64,000 bases of DNA, from NCBI GenBank assembly GCA_031216915.1, contig CM062292.1, positions 203,071,262-203,135,261 of the forward strand. The letters run 5' to 3'. Source of the stretch: Pictodentalium vernedei (lineage: Eukaryota > Mollusca > Scaphopoda > Dentaliida > Dentaliidae). Below the pieces are notes generated by a model that was not told where the DNA came from, did no database searches, and saw only the letters and a program-made list of their open reading frames with translations. A program made the translations under genes and the position numbers. Positions 21,961-35,600 of this stretch are shown piece by piece (position 1 is the first letter of the stretch; every line of letters begins with the position of its first letter).

Positions 21961-22504
21961 GGGGATGGCCCTCCCAGGAGTTGGGAACTCTTGCCTCCCC
22001 GCTGAGTACATAGTGCTTACCAGGCACTGGTTATTAGAATGATTAATGGCGCCAATTTCGGAACGTCCTTGACACTGTGCATGCGCAGTGGGGGCGAAGT
22101 GTGGAGGGCCTTTCAGGACATGTTTTCTTTGATTTTAGATGCAAATTTTGGGGATTGGGGGGCAAAATTTGTGTTTGGCCCTATATTTTAAGAGTTAGCA
22201 CCAGCTATGTCTGGGTCATTGGTAAGTATAAAAAATATATAAATTACTATAAATTTTTTAACTTTCTTCCATTTCTGTCAAAAAATGTTGCCGCTGACCT
22301 TTGAACTTAGTTTAGTCAGACCTCAATATTTTCCTTTAACACACCCTTCAGGGCACATTTATGATCGGATCACTCTGAAACTTGGTATGTGTGTTCGAGG
22401 TGACCTCTAGATGTGAGCTATTGCCTTTTTTCATTTCCATAAAAAAGTATTGTTGTTATCACCAGCCTTTGAACTTAGTGCATTTGTGCATCAACTTATC
22501 TCTT

Positions 22505-22723
22505 TTGCTCCCCTTGGGAACCCCGGGAACTGAAGCAGTGCTTGTTTACTGTGGTAAACAAGCTCTTTTTCACTGGTAAAATAGGACCCAGTCACTAATG
22601 CTTGGGGTGCAAGCCCTCTAAAATAGGCAACATGGGGTATAAACGATTGACTGACCTTGACTTTATCTCCATGTTATGGTCATGATTAGCCATTGTGCAA
22701 AAGTATGTGACCTTAAACACCAC

Positions 22724-22794
<71 letters not shown>

Positions 22795-22797
22795 ATA
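22505..22797 (+). mobile_element. SINE-like repeat F, copy 2, with long AAAT tail
   Basis: GGAACTGAAGCAGTGCTTG start and GTGACCTTAAACACCAC end, followed by an AAAT array of about 70 bp. It sits inside the G2 tandem array. Confidence 0.7.
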
Positions 22798-23410
22798 TCC
22801 CTTTTGCACTCTCTGCAGGGTATATTCATGAAATTCCATAAAAAAAAACACAAAAAAGATTGCCACAAGCAATGACCTTCTCCTTAGTGCATTTGTGCAT
22901 TAACATTTTCCTTTGGCATGCCCCAGAGGGCACATTCATTATAAAGTTGTTTTGAAACTTTGTATGCTTATGCAGGGTGACAAAGATAGGAGCTATTGAT
23001 TTTCTTTTCATTTCCATCAAAAACTGTTGCTGTTAGCAACAGTCTTTGAATTTATTTGTGCATCAACATTCTTCTTTGATATGGCCTACAGGCCACATTT
23101 ATCATAGGATTGTTTTTGAACTTGGTGTGCTCATTAGGCAAGACCTTTAGATAAGCGCTATTGATTAGCATTCATTTCTGTGAAAAAAGTTGCCATTTAC
23201 AATAACCTCTGAACATACTGCATTTGTGTATCAGCATTCTTCCTTTAGCCAGTCTTACAGTTTACATTTAAAAATGCATGGATTCCTCTGACGTTGTGCA
23301 CATACAATGCTGTTATGTTGAAATTTCATCAAATAACATTGGTACCGATGATCTTCAATTGTGCCACTTCATTTATAACTTACCAAGTTTAAGTTTCTCA
23401 AGTTGAGCTA

Positions 23411-25872
<2,462 letters not shown>

Positions 25873-26310
25873 CCTAAAAAAGGTAAAAATCAGATTCTCA
25901 GGACCCCCCCCCCCCCCCCCCCCCATCCCATCCCCCTCACCTCCCACATGGTCATTTTGACTGCAGCACACTACCTTTTTTATAACCAGTGCAAACTTAA
26001 AAAAATAACAATTAAAATTTATAAATCAGTAAAATTTATAAATTTGTTCCTTGAGTGCAATAGCATTGCAAAGCCTTCTTGCACTCAAGGAACGAAATAC
26101 ACAACCACCCATGCTCTTCTGTTGTTTATGAGGCTTAAAACATAAAACAAACCAAGAATATGAACTTTTGATGTCAAAGAAATAATTACAAAAATATAAA
26201 ATAGAATAACCCCCGACAACACCCACCCACCCACGCCCACCCACCAACATGCAGTTTTACCAAAAATAGCCTGAGAAACAAGATCTACTTTGTGGAGCCT
26301 AATGTTAACT
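25873..26310. repeat. Interspersed repeat C, copy 6
   Basis: Same order as copy 1, with a C-run (25907-25924) near the start and the CTTGAGTGCAA hairpin reduced in length. Confidence 0.7.
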
Positions 26311-26876
26311 TCTGTCTTGTAATATTCCAAAAAGGATTAACAAGTAGAGTGATAAATTATTTTATATTATCAGAGTTTGTTCACATGTTTTTGCTTGTTA
26401 CAATTTATGGGAGAGTACCTATCATATTCCCTTGTGTGATTTGTGTGATGAGAGGGTTATATATATTATTCTATCATTGACTCTTTCTATTTTAACTTTG
26501 CAATAATCTACCCATTGATTCCATATTGGATCCCAGGAAGTGAAGCAGAGTTTAATTACTGTGGTCTGTTTTACTTGTTTAAGAAGACCAGCAGGCCATT
26601 GCCTTGGTTTAGAGTCCTCTGATGGGGACAGCAATGATACATGTATCATTATTTGGTTAAACTTGCATTTACCTTGAGATAGAGGTAATCATAAAGCCAT
26701 TGATGCAGAAAATTACCTAAATCCTTAAGTCACCAGATAGCCATAAACTGCCGCTTTATATTGCATTGAAAAAGTTGTCCTAGGTGTGGGAACTCTCCTG
26801 GTAGGCTTCATTCGTTTTTACTTCATTGTTTGCTGCCTGCCCTGGCAGCCAACAATGATGTAGAAACACTGTTAAG
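26311..26876. other. Repeat fragments, no gene
   Basis: A D-family fragment (AACAAGTAGAGTG near 26340, GGGAGAGTACC near 26409), an F fragment near 26530, and a small hairpin TTGCTGCCTGCCCTGGCAGCC near 26830. No coding signal. Confidence 0.5.
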
Positions 26877-27344
26877 CAAGCCTGAAAATAAGCAGAATGT
26901 CACCTGCAGAATGAGGTATCCAGAGGGTTAATTGTGATGCTACCCAACACAGCAGGTTTGCATTATTAACTCCTAGCACTCTGGTGGTATTTCAAGATTT
27001 TCAACATTGATCCCATTTTGCCGTGACAGCATGAAAAATTTAACAAATTATATCTTGTTTGACAGAGCTTATTGAGCTCTGTCAAACAAGATATAATTTG
27101 TTAAATTCTCAGTTGCACTGTGGGTAAAATTTGCTGCTGAAAACTTGGTATTTTGACAACAGTGTGCAGAGAGTTAAATGTACTCTCTATGAACCTCAAT
27201 CTGATTCAAACACTCAGGACTAAATAGAAAGAGGTACCCTGAGGATAAATTGGAGGATTCTACCAACTGTATGGAATAACATCAGCAAATTTACCCCCTG
27301 GGGACCTCTCTCTGCAAATGACAGATTGCTTTTTTCCAGGCTTG
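26877..27344. mobile_element. hAT-like MITE, family E copy 2 (TSD CTGTTAAG)
   Basis: Ends CAAGCCTGAAAATAAGCAG and the inverse are flanked by a perfect 8-bp duplication CTGTTAAG (26869-26876, 27345-27352). A TTAA MITE is nested inside; copy 1 shows the uninterrupted sequence. Confidence 0.9.
26966..27177. mobile_element. TTAA MITE, family T copy 2, nested in E2
   Basis: TTAACTCCTAGCACTCTGG and its inverse end with TTAA on both sides. Hairpin arms of about 35 bp around TGACAGAGCTTATTG. Same family as 13496-13708 but with different arm sequence. Confidence 0.85.
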
Positions 27345-27931
27345 CTGTTAAGTCATGTGCAGCTGTGTACATGTATATACAGCAGTTATAATCTTTGCAT
27401 CAGTTTGAGGATTTAAGGGTTAAACACTGATAAACAAATAAACACCAGTTGATAAGCTGTACTGAATACCATTTTTGAGTACTCCAGAAGTTGATTTTCT
27501 GAGATGAAGGGGTTCAGAATTTTGCTCTCATTGCTTACTACAATGTAGCAAATATACCTTCTGTTTCTTGAGCATAAAAATATGATGTCATTGACATCAT
27601 AATGCTGTGTTGCATACAAAATTCACCCTGCCCATGTTACCCCTGAATGTCCTAATAACTAATTACCCCTAGGTGCCAAATAAGGCGCCGTATCTTTGAA
27701 AATTCAGAAGTGCATAAGTAACAGACAAAGACAAAAAAGAGATGCATATTCATTCTTGTGATATAGATGATATCCTGGACTTAACATCTGCCTGATTCAT
27801 GAGAATCGGTTTTGATTTACATGAACTCCTGCCATGCATAATTGAGAATATGAGATTACTCTTTTGCCGTTGTGAGTGCAATCAGCACATTTCCTTAGTT
27901 AAAATCAAACTTCATATTTATATATTAGCCC
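27345..27931. other. No gene seen
   Basis: AT-rich sequence between two MITEs. Short frames here lack any recognisable motif. Confidence 0.45.
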
Positions 27932-28171
27932 TTAACCATTTACCCAAAATGAAAAGCAGACGACACTTGAAAAAAAAAAAAATTCTTGAATAACTAATTT
28001 TTTGTCTCAAAAACATAGGTTATGACCCCTCATTGGAACGAGCTTATTGAGCTCGTTCCAATGAGGGGTCATAACCTATGTTTTTGAGACAAAAAATGAA
28101 AAAAAATAATGAAAATTAATTGGCGATTTTTGAGAACAGCACTTTTGACATTACATTGGGTAAAGGGTTAA
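27932..28171. mobile_element. TTAA MITE, family A copy 2, with perfect 47-bp arms
   Basis: Ends TTAACCATTTACCCA and TGGGTAAAGGGTTAA. At 27998-28096 two 47-nt arms are perfectly complementary around a 5-nt loop TATTG. This is the best-preserved palindrome in the window. Confidence 0.9.
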
Positions 28172-28888
28172 GGGATTAGTCCCACTTTTAGTGAGTTTCT
28201 TGCCTTGTATGTTCATGTAGAACTCTGTTCCCACATACAGGATTTTGGTGGTCTTCTTATCAGAAGCTACTGTACCTTAGCAGTAATTTCTAGTGAAGTC
28301 TTGGCTGCCTGTTTAGGCAGCCAAAACTTTACTAGAAACCACTGCTAATGAAGGCACAGTGTTACCTGACTATGAGGGAGCAAAAGATTAGGAGAATTCT
28401 CAAGTCTTCTATGGACAGTTTCAGAGTCTGTGATGTGAATCCAATTAACATTTTTGCGAGATTCAAAAGTTGCTTTTCATTGTTTTCTGTGTGAGAATCA
28501 TTTGCGAGAATTGATTCTGATTCATGCATTGACAATAACCCTTTGAACCTTAGTGGGATCTTCATGTCAGTTCTCTGGCAGCAATTGGGAGAGTCCATAT
28601 TCATTATTTGGAGACAAACCATTTAATATTATCAATACACGTGTGCGGTCTTGGAGCTGCATGTTGAAAATATTGATTAGTCAACAAACACATTCACTTA
28701 GCAGCCATCATGCTTAATGAAATTCTGAAGTATCATGTTCCTGGACTGGAAAAGTGTCTCTCAAAGGGTTAAGCTCTGATATTCCTTATTGGAATGAGTC
28801 TGTGTTTTGGGGTCCAAAAATGAAACTTTTTAGCTATTCATGAATTGTTTGTCATCCGTGTTGGGTTTTAGGCTAAAGATGCTTACTT
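28172..28888. other. Hairpin at 28289-28338, otherwise no gene
   Basis: A near-perfect palindrome centres on GGCTGCCTGTTTAGGCAGCC near 28313, with TTTCTAGT/ACTAGAAA outer arms. The remainder is AT-rich without coding signal. Confidence 0.5.
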
Positions 28889-29489
28889 TAGAGTTGAAAC
28901 GGTTTTACCATTTAATCGATTAACCAATGGTCAATGTCTTGATCGATCAAAAAAGTAATTGATCGACTTACTGTTACTTTTGAACAACTGTATTTCATGG
29001 ATTAACAAAGGAACGATCTTGCACCAAAACTTGCAAACATTGTCATATTGACTCACATCAATTATTCGAGACAGAGTAAAGCATGCAAGTTATGTGCTGA
29101 CATACATTTAACTTGCATGATCATTATACTGTATCAGTAGCTGGAAATTGTCATTCTTAACTCTTCACCCAATGATGGGGGCAAGTGATACTTGCAAAAT
29201 AAATTTTTGAAATACTAAAATTTCTCAATTTTTGTCTCGAAAACATAGCTTATGACCCCTCATTGGAATGAGCTCAATGAGCTCGTTCCAGTGAGGGGTC
29301 ATAAGCTATGTTTTTGAGACAAAAATTGAAAACATAATAATGAATGGAAATTTAATGGGGTTAATGCTGTAAATCATCAACAGTATGGCAATCATTCAGC
29401 TACCTATTAGGGCAAGTGATTAATCGATTAACCAAGGTTAATCCATGTGATTAATTGATCAAGAAAACCCTTTAACCGTTTCAGCTGTA
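28889..29489. mobile_element. hAT-like element B, copy 1, carrying MITE A
   Basis: Ends TAGAGTTGAAACGGTT and (inverted) TACAGCTGAAACGGTT lie between 8-bp repeats GCTTACTT and GTTTACTT (one mismatch). It contains a family A MITE at 29157-29364, present at the same point in copy 2, so the pair moved or was copied together. Near 29000 it has the uninterrupted site into which DIRS copy 3 went in copy 2. Confidence 0.85.
29157..29364. mobile_element. TTAA MITE, family A copy 3
   Basis: Nested in element B copy 1. Long hairpin (about 29228-29330) with the GACCCCTCATTGGAA arm and GAGCTCAATGAGCTC core. The right end is eroded to GGGGTTAA. Confidence 0.78.
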
Positions 29490-30546
29490 GTTTACTTCCC
29501 AGTGACTTATACTAAATCTAATAAAGCATACAGCCAAACTGGGAGAACAACCTGAATCTCCACCCACCCACTTCTTTCCTCAAAGTTAATTTTAAAGTAG
29601 TGAATCAATTGCACTCCTGTTTTGGTGATGTTGATCATACTGGACTGCCTTTTGTAGTCCAGTCAAAAAATAACAGCCCACTACAGTCTGGTACATCAGT
29701 TGGCAGTTGGTTTTTTTCTAACTTGACCAGTCCAAGGCAGTCCACAAGTGTATTCATATTTTTAACTAATACAGAGCATTTTTAGGCCTTTTGTGTGTGT
29801 GTTCAATGCCAAAAGGTGACTGCAGGCTTTTATTGCATAGCAGACATAGTTGATAAACTGCCTGCAAAAATGAATGGTTAGCCTGAATACTTGCACAGAA
29901 TAGTACAAGTTATTATGTAGAAATGTGGCTGTATGGTATTTAAAAGAGTCCACACAAATATAGAGTTTTTCATTCTTTACACTATGTGTGTTGTTGAGAG
30001 TACATGTATTACAAATGATGGACAGGTGTCTTCAAACTGGAACTAATAGGATCTTCCACAATGCAGGAAATGTTTTCCCAGAGCTGATCTCATAGTTATT
30101 TTTCAGGTTAAGTTAGAGGAGTATTTAAAAGAAATTAGCATTATGTCCTGAATTAGCATTAATCTGCCCCATTAAAATGTCCCTTGGGATAAGGTCCTAC
30201 AAAACTTTGACATTCAATTTGAATCTTAAGTTGATATTTGATTTCATTCGAAATCAGTTGCCCGATTTGTTTCCACTCAAATCTTGTTGACAGGAAAAAA
30301 TCTTACCATCACTCAGTCCAGGGTATTTTATGACTGGATTTGCATTGCAAAATGCAATACAAAAATGTCCAAATGTTAACCATTTTTCTTTCATATTGGC
30401 CGTATATTTACTATTTATCATCACTTTTTGAAACCAAGATGGAAACCACTAATTAAATTTTTAAAAACAAAAAAAATACCCTGCAGTCCACTTCATCATC
30501 TCACAAAATGTATAGTTCAGATTCTCACAAAATGTATAGTTCATAT
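29490..30546. other. No gene seen
   Basis: AT-rich. A small inverted pair TACTGGACTGCC and GGCAGTCCA lies between 29638 and 29743. A 22-bp direct repeat (CACAAAATGTATAGTTCA) lies just before element B copy 2 near 30500-30546. Confidence 0.45.
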
Positions 30547-31727
30547 TAGAGTTGAAACAGTTAACCAATTAACTTATGCTCAGCATCTTGATCAGTCAAA
30601 AAAGTAATTGATCAATTAACTGTTACTTTTGAACAACTGTATATTTTTATACTGTACCAATGACCCAGACTTAGCTGGTGCTAACTCCTTAAATTATAGG
30701 GCCAAACACAAATTTTGCCCCCCAATCCCTAAAATTTGCATCAAAAACCGAAATTTCAATGTCCTATATGGTCCTCCATACTTTCTATCCACTGCGCATG
30801 TGCATTGTCAAGGGGCTCTCAAAATTGGTGCAAATGTCATTCTTTGTTTGGCCCTAAAATCAGTAACATGTCACTGATATTTGTGCTTGTAAATCTTAGT
30901 TTAAATGATGCCAGACACCTAATTATGAAAGAAATGGTGGATCTGAGGATGAAATAAAGGATGAGAGGAAGAAACAGTGGCAGAATGTGTTCAGGGCTGT
31001 AACTTATAATTTTTTTACGAAATTATTTCATGTTCCCTAATTTCGGGGCATGAGCCTTATGTTGTTATTCTGGCTATGAACTTACCATTGTTTGTTCAGT
31101 GTTTCCTCTCTCCCTTTCCTTAATACCCCCCTTGCTATTCTCCTATGCTTTTGGCATAATTTTGGAATTTTTTTTTACTAAAATTTCTTGGGAGTTTTGG
31201 CTTGGTAACAGAATGATTATTCTGTTTTTTCCCCATGTTTACGTCCTCACCCTTGGGTGATTAGGCATTGTTATCTGCATCTACCAGCCGATGTACTGGA
31301 GTTTCTTCTCGGGAAGTCTCTGTTTTACATCGGATAGTGTTTAAATTGGTGACTGATTTTGGGCCATGTTTACAGTGCCTGGAGTCATGTTTCCAGTTTT
31401 TGTACACTTTTGATTATGTTGACAACAGTTACTTCTGATAGTGATTACTTGTCTTTTGTTTAGTTCTCATAGCCAGATACATTAATATTGTCCGTAAGTG
31501 TTACATTATTTTTTAAAAATGTTTTAAAATTTTTGTCCACACTTAGGCTTTTTTGGGATCCATTTGGGCTCACTGTTCCCAAATGGGAACTTGGGCTCTT
31601 CTGAAAATTTAAAAAAATTTTTTTTTTTTTTTAAATTATTTTTTCGAAATGTTATAATGGATTATATTATATTATGTATCTTTGTTTCAAGGGTTAGTGT
31701 GAGTACTATGACTGTTTATATTTTTTC

Positions 31728-33360
31728 ATGATGAAAGAATATTGTTCAAATTGTAATGCGAGGAAATCTTCCTCTGATTCTCATGTTCATTGTGTTTCTT
31801 GTAGTCAATATACTCTCTCTAAATCTTGCTCATTGTGTGCTAATTGGAATGACAACGTTGGAGACGTGTGTCACGGTATATTGTTAGCGGTGAGGGGTCC
31901 ATGCCGGTCCTCTCTTCGCAAGTTCACTCTAGTTTATCAGTCTCTTTTTCAGAAGAACAAGAACAGGGTGATGTTTCCGTGATGTCTTCAACAAGTGTGT
32001 CTCTGTTGTTGCAGTATAATAAGAGCTAACGGCTAAGTGCTCATGGAAATACGACAATTGCCTAAGAGGTCCCTAGTAGGATCAACGGCGTTGATCGTCC
32101 ACTAGCTCACCCGGTGTAGCGACCATTCATCGAATGGCTTGGCAGCCGAGTTCATCCGTTGCAGTCCAGGGAAGCAGTTTGGGTGATACAAGCACTATAA
32201 CCATTAAACGTGCACACCCAGCGACGACGGATCCAAGGATAGTATGGAGGAAGCCTGTCAGTCCGGTAGCTAGCTTGTCCAGGTCTATCCGGACCGCGAG
32301 TGAGAGAGGCCCCCCTCTCTCTTACACTCTTACAGCAACATCTGGGCCGCGATGTTGTTGTATGTTCATTCGTTAGTCAGAGCATATGTCCACTCCTCCT
32401 GCTCGGGATGCTCCGTCACGTAGATAGTCTGACGTGGCTGTTCTATTGGCTTCCTCATCCTCACGTCGGCAGACAGGACTGCATCTTGGCTATGTGACCG
32501 AAGATTTCCAGGGGATGTTCGCATATTATATAAATGCAGGAATGAACGTCCCTGGAGCTCCTGCTTCGCCGACCAGGGAATCCACATCGACCAGGTCACG
32601 CCATCCGCAAGCCAAGGACACAAGGCCTTTCCAGTTGGGATGTTCGCATATTATATAAATGCAGGAATGAACGTCCCTGGAGCTTCCAGCGGCTAATTAC
32701 GTAAGACCGCGGCTCCACAGGCCTCCGTGATGGACTAGCTATCGCAGATAGCTCAATTCATCGCAGCATCCCAGCAGCTATCAGAAACTTTTTCAGTAAA
32801 GAACTATCTGAGCAACCTGGGTCGGTTTGCTCCCCTGCAGAGTCAGTAAGGGATGACCGAAATTATTATGTGGTCCAGGCAGATGGTAAAAGGGAATCAG
32901 CACAGCTGAAATTTTCCGTTTCCGAACAACTTCAGGTGGCCGTAGATTTCATCCGGCATCACCTTTTAGAAGTTGTTTCTCTGGACAAATGCTGCGTTAG
33001 CTGATAAGAAACTGAAAACGTCACTGGACGCAGACTTTTTCGGCCAGATTAGGAACACCATCCCTGAGTTTCCGATCCAGTCCAGAAATGTCATGGACAT
33101 TTGACGCTATATTCAAGCTAGCCTCAAAGACGGGCAAATTAGGTTTCTTATTGCCTAGCGCTATTCAGCAGCCTTTCATCAATGCAAGACATAATTTTGA
33201 AACGGCAGTACTAGTCGTGCCGAGAGTTCCTCTGCGTTTGGACGACTAGGCTGAAGACCTGGAATTGTCTTTGCTGGCGTCCATGTCTATTACTCCAGTA
33301 TACTGGAGACAACAGTATTGTCTAATAGAACTTTGACGCATTATCTCACGCAGACCACCT
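31728..33360 (+). pseudogene. DIRS copy 3 gag
   Basis: The first frame (31728-31982) keeps an N-terminal zinc-knuckle-like Cys/His cluster: EYCSNCNARKSSSDSH, then HCVSC, then SCSLCANW. Such a cluster opens gag in many DIRS-like elements. Downstream frames (32134-32376, 32434-32658) match gag of copy 4 but are broken by frameshifts. A 110-bp segment around GGATGTTCGCATATTATAT is repeated at 32513 and 32638. Gag would coat the RNA and form the particle; this copy could not. Confidence 0.75.
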
Positions 33361-34420
33361 TACCAAGAAGAACCTGGACGGCATTCTTCAGGGTTACGGC
33401 AGCAAGTTAACGCTTCAGAACGATGTTCAGAGTCTGTTACAATTGCTCCGACGTCTCGGTTTCTTAGTAAATGAAAAGAAGTTGGATCTAGTGCCGTCCA
33501 ATTCATTCACCCACGTGGGAATGAGCTAAGAGATGCACAACAATATCATTCGTCTGTCGTTATCCAGAGCGATATTAGTCAGTTGTTACGCTTGCTTTTG
33601 CCTTCACTCAGATGTAGTAACAGCGAGAGAATTCATGAGACTGACAGGTTTGTGCGGACCCGCTGCAAATTTTATTCCGATGAAGCGGATACGCACCCGT
33701 CTACTCCATAGATATTTTATCTCAGAATTGGAGTGTGAAGACTCATTCGCTTGAATCGATCATTGTCTTGGCAAATCAAGTTCCTAACAAGTACATAAAC
33801 ATCAAGAAATGATGTCAATATGGCTTGCGCTATATCAGTGAATGAACATTCTTCAGAATTCGTATGTTCAAATTCTGTCCGACAATTCGACAGTAGTAGC
33901 TTATAATAGGAACCAGGGAGGCACTCATTCCAGTCTGTTATTCAGTTTAACAGAAAGGATCCTTCTGTTTGTCCTAGAGCATCAAGTTCTTCTATCGATC
34001 CGTAATATTCCAGGTCGTCTGAACGTTCTAGCGGACTCCCTTTCTCGGATAGGTCGTATGTTGTCGTCAGAATGGACTCTCAACAATGATTTCTCAATCA
34101 GATTTGCTACTAATGGGATCGTCCAAGGGTAGACTTTTTTGCGACGCATCTCAACTATCATTTGCAGACGTATGGGTCGCCGTGTCCAGATCCTCGAGCA
34201 TTTGCAGTAGACGCTCTCTCGATCTCTTGGGATGGAATGATAGGATACACGTATCCTCCAGCGCCATTGATTCAGCAGATATTGCTCAAGATAAAGCAAT
34301 CTCACTGCAACATTCTGTTGGTAGCATCTCTGTCACCCCAGAGACCATGGATAAATCTTCTCAGGTGTCTGCTGTGGGACATGCCGCGGAAGCTTCCTCC
34401 ATGAGAGGATCTTCTTTCAC
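33361..34420 (+). pseudogene. DIRS copy 3 reverse transcriptase/RNase H remnant
   Basis: The N-terminal half, including the first catalytic Asp, is deleted. At about 33370 the YLDD box reads NLDG, losing a catalytic Asp. RNase H is recognisable from 33842: SDNSTVVAYNRNQGGTHS, then RNIPGRLNVLADSLSR. The tail DALSISWDGMIGYTYPP (34213 on) overlaps the recombinase start, as in copy 1. Confidence 0.78.
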
Positions 34421-34576
34421 AGGGGAAATTGCGCACACTGCATCACAACCCGCAAGGTCTCAACCTTCACGTATTTTCGTTGTGCGGTCCTTCTTGCACA
34501 GCAAGCAATTTACAGGACGAGCAGTGGACGCAATTTCTAACTGTAGGAGGACCTCCTCTTCGCTAAATTATGCTGC

Positions 34577-35600
34577 CGTTTTCCCGGCCAAGTACCGTCT
34601 GCTTTCCCAGACAGACGACACTTGACTGGAAAAACCGGTTTAGTCTCAATGACACTCTCGTTCGTCACTATTGAGGAAAGAGCCAATGTCAGTGTCCCTG
34701 CGGCACTTGGATCGTCAATTACTTCTGAGTGTATTTAAAATCAGTTGAGATAATCTCGCCTGAGTAACAGTATCCCTTGTATTGCCCCGACTCCTATAAG
34801 CCCGTTATAACTGTGTGAATTTACCAGATGCTACCTCAATTTTTACATTGTGAATTTACCAGATGTTACATCAATCTTTACATTTATGGCCTCAGGCTGT
34901 TTTCTCGGCCAAATGCCGTCTGCTTTCCCAGACAGACGACACTTGACTGGAAAAACCGGTTTAGTCTCAACGACACTCTCATTCGTCACTATTGAGGAAA
35001 GAGCCAATGTCAGTGTCCCTGTGGCACTTGAATCGTCAATTACTTCTGAGTGTATTTAAAATCAACTAGAGATAATCTCGCCTGAGTAACAATATCCCTT
35101 GTATTGCCCCGACTCCTATAAGCCTGTTATAACTGTGTGAATTTACCAGATGTTACATCAATTTTTTACATTTATGGCCTAAGGCTGTTTTCCCGGCCAA
35201 GTGTCGTCTGGTTTCCTAGACAGACGACACTTGACTAGAAAAAACGGTTTAGCCTCAATGACTCTCTCATTTGTCACTATTGAGGAAAGAGCCAATGTCA
35301 GTGTCCCTGCGGCACTTGAATCGACAATTACTTCTGAGTGTATTTAAATTCAACTAGAGATAATCTCGCCTGAGTAACAGTATCCCTTGTATTGCCCCGA
35401 CTCATATAAGCCCGTTATAACCGTGTGCAATTACCAGATGTTACATCAATCTTTACATTTATGGCCTAAGGCTGTTTTCCTGACCAAGTGCCATCAGCTT
35501 TCCCAGATAGACGACACTTGACTACAAAAACCGGCTTAGTCTCAACGACACTCCCGTTCGTCATTATTGCCGAAAGAGCCAATGTCAATGTACTTGTAAT
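34577..35600 (+). promoter_or_regulatory. Tandem 5' monomers of the LINE (about 288 bp, three and a half copies)
   Basis: Units start GCTGTTTTCYCGGCCAARTG at about 34575, 34896, 35184 and 35471. The first is longer by an internal repeat of TGTGAATTTACCAGATG and the last is partial. Each has CGTCTGCTTTCCCAGACAGACG, able to form a stem. Repeated 5' monomers act as promoters in rodent L1, so a promoter role is inferred here. Confidence 0.7.

Larger units (their letters stand above)
15354..22262 (+). mobile_element. DIRS-like retrotransposon, copy 2 (decayed)
   Basis: Starts ATTTTTATACTGTACC and ends TTTTTTAAC, matching the two halves of its own ICR. The left repeat is inverted at the right end for about 200 bp, including CTGCGCATGCGCAG. 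The flanks are halves of the G2 tandem unit, with no target duplication. Gag region duplicated, reverse transcriptase core missing, recombinase full of stops: it could not move by itself. Confidence 0.9.
14372..23410 (-). mobile_element. Helentron/pearl-like element G2, split by DIRS copy 2
   Basis: The left end is a hairpin of TAGCTCAACTTGA and TCAAGCTGAGCTA. Next come a short CCGTCCGT-like stretch and a tandem array of about 170-bp units; the right end is TCAAGTTGAGCTA. The layout equals G1 with different terminal sequence. DIRS copy 2 (15354-22262) and a SINE-like repeat (22505-22797) lie inside, leaving about 1.8 kb of its own. Confidence 0.6.
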
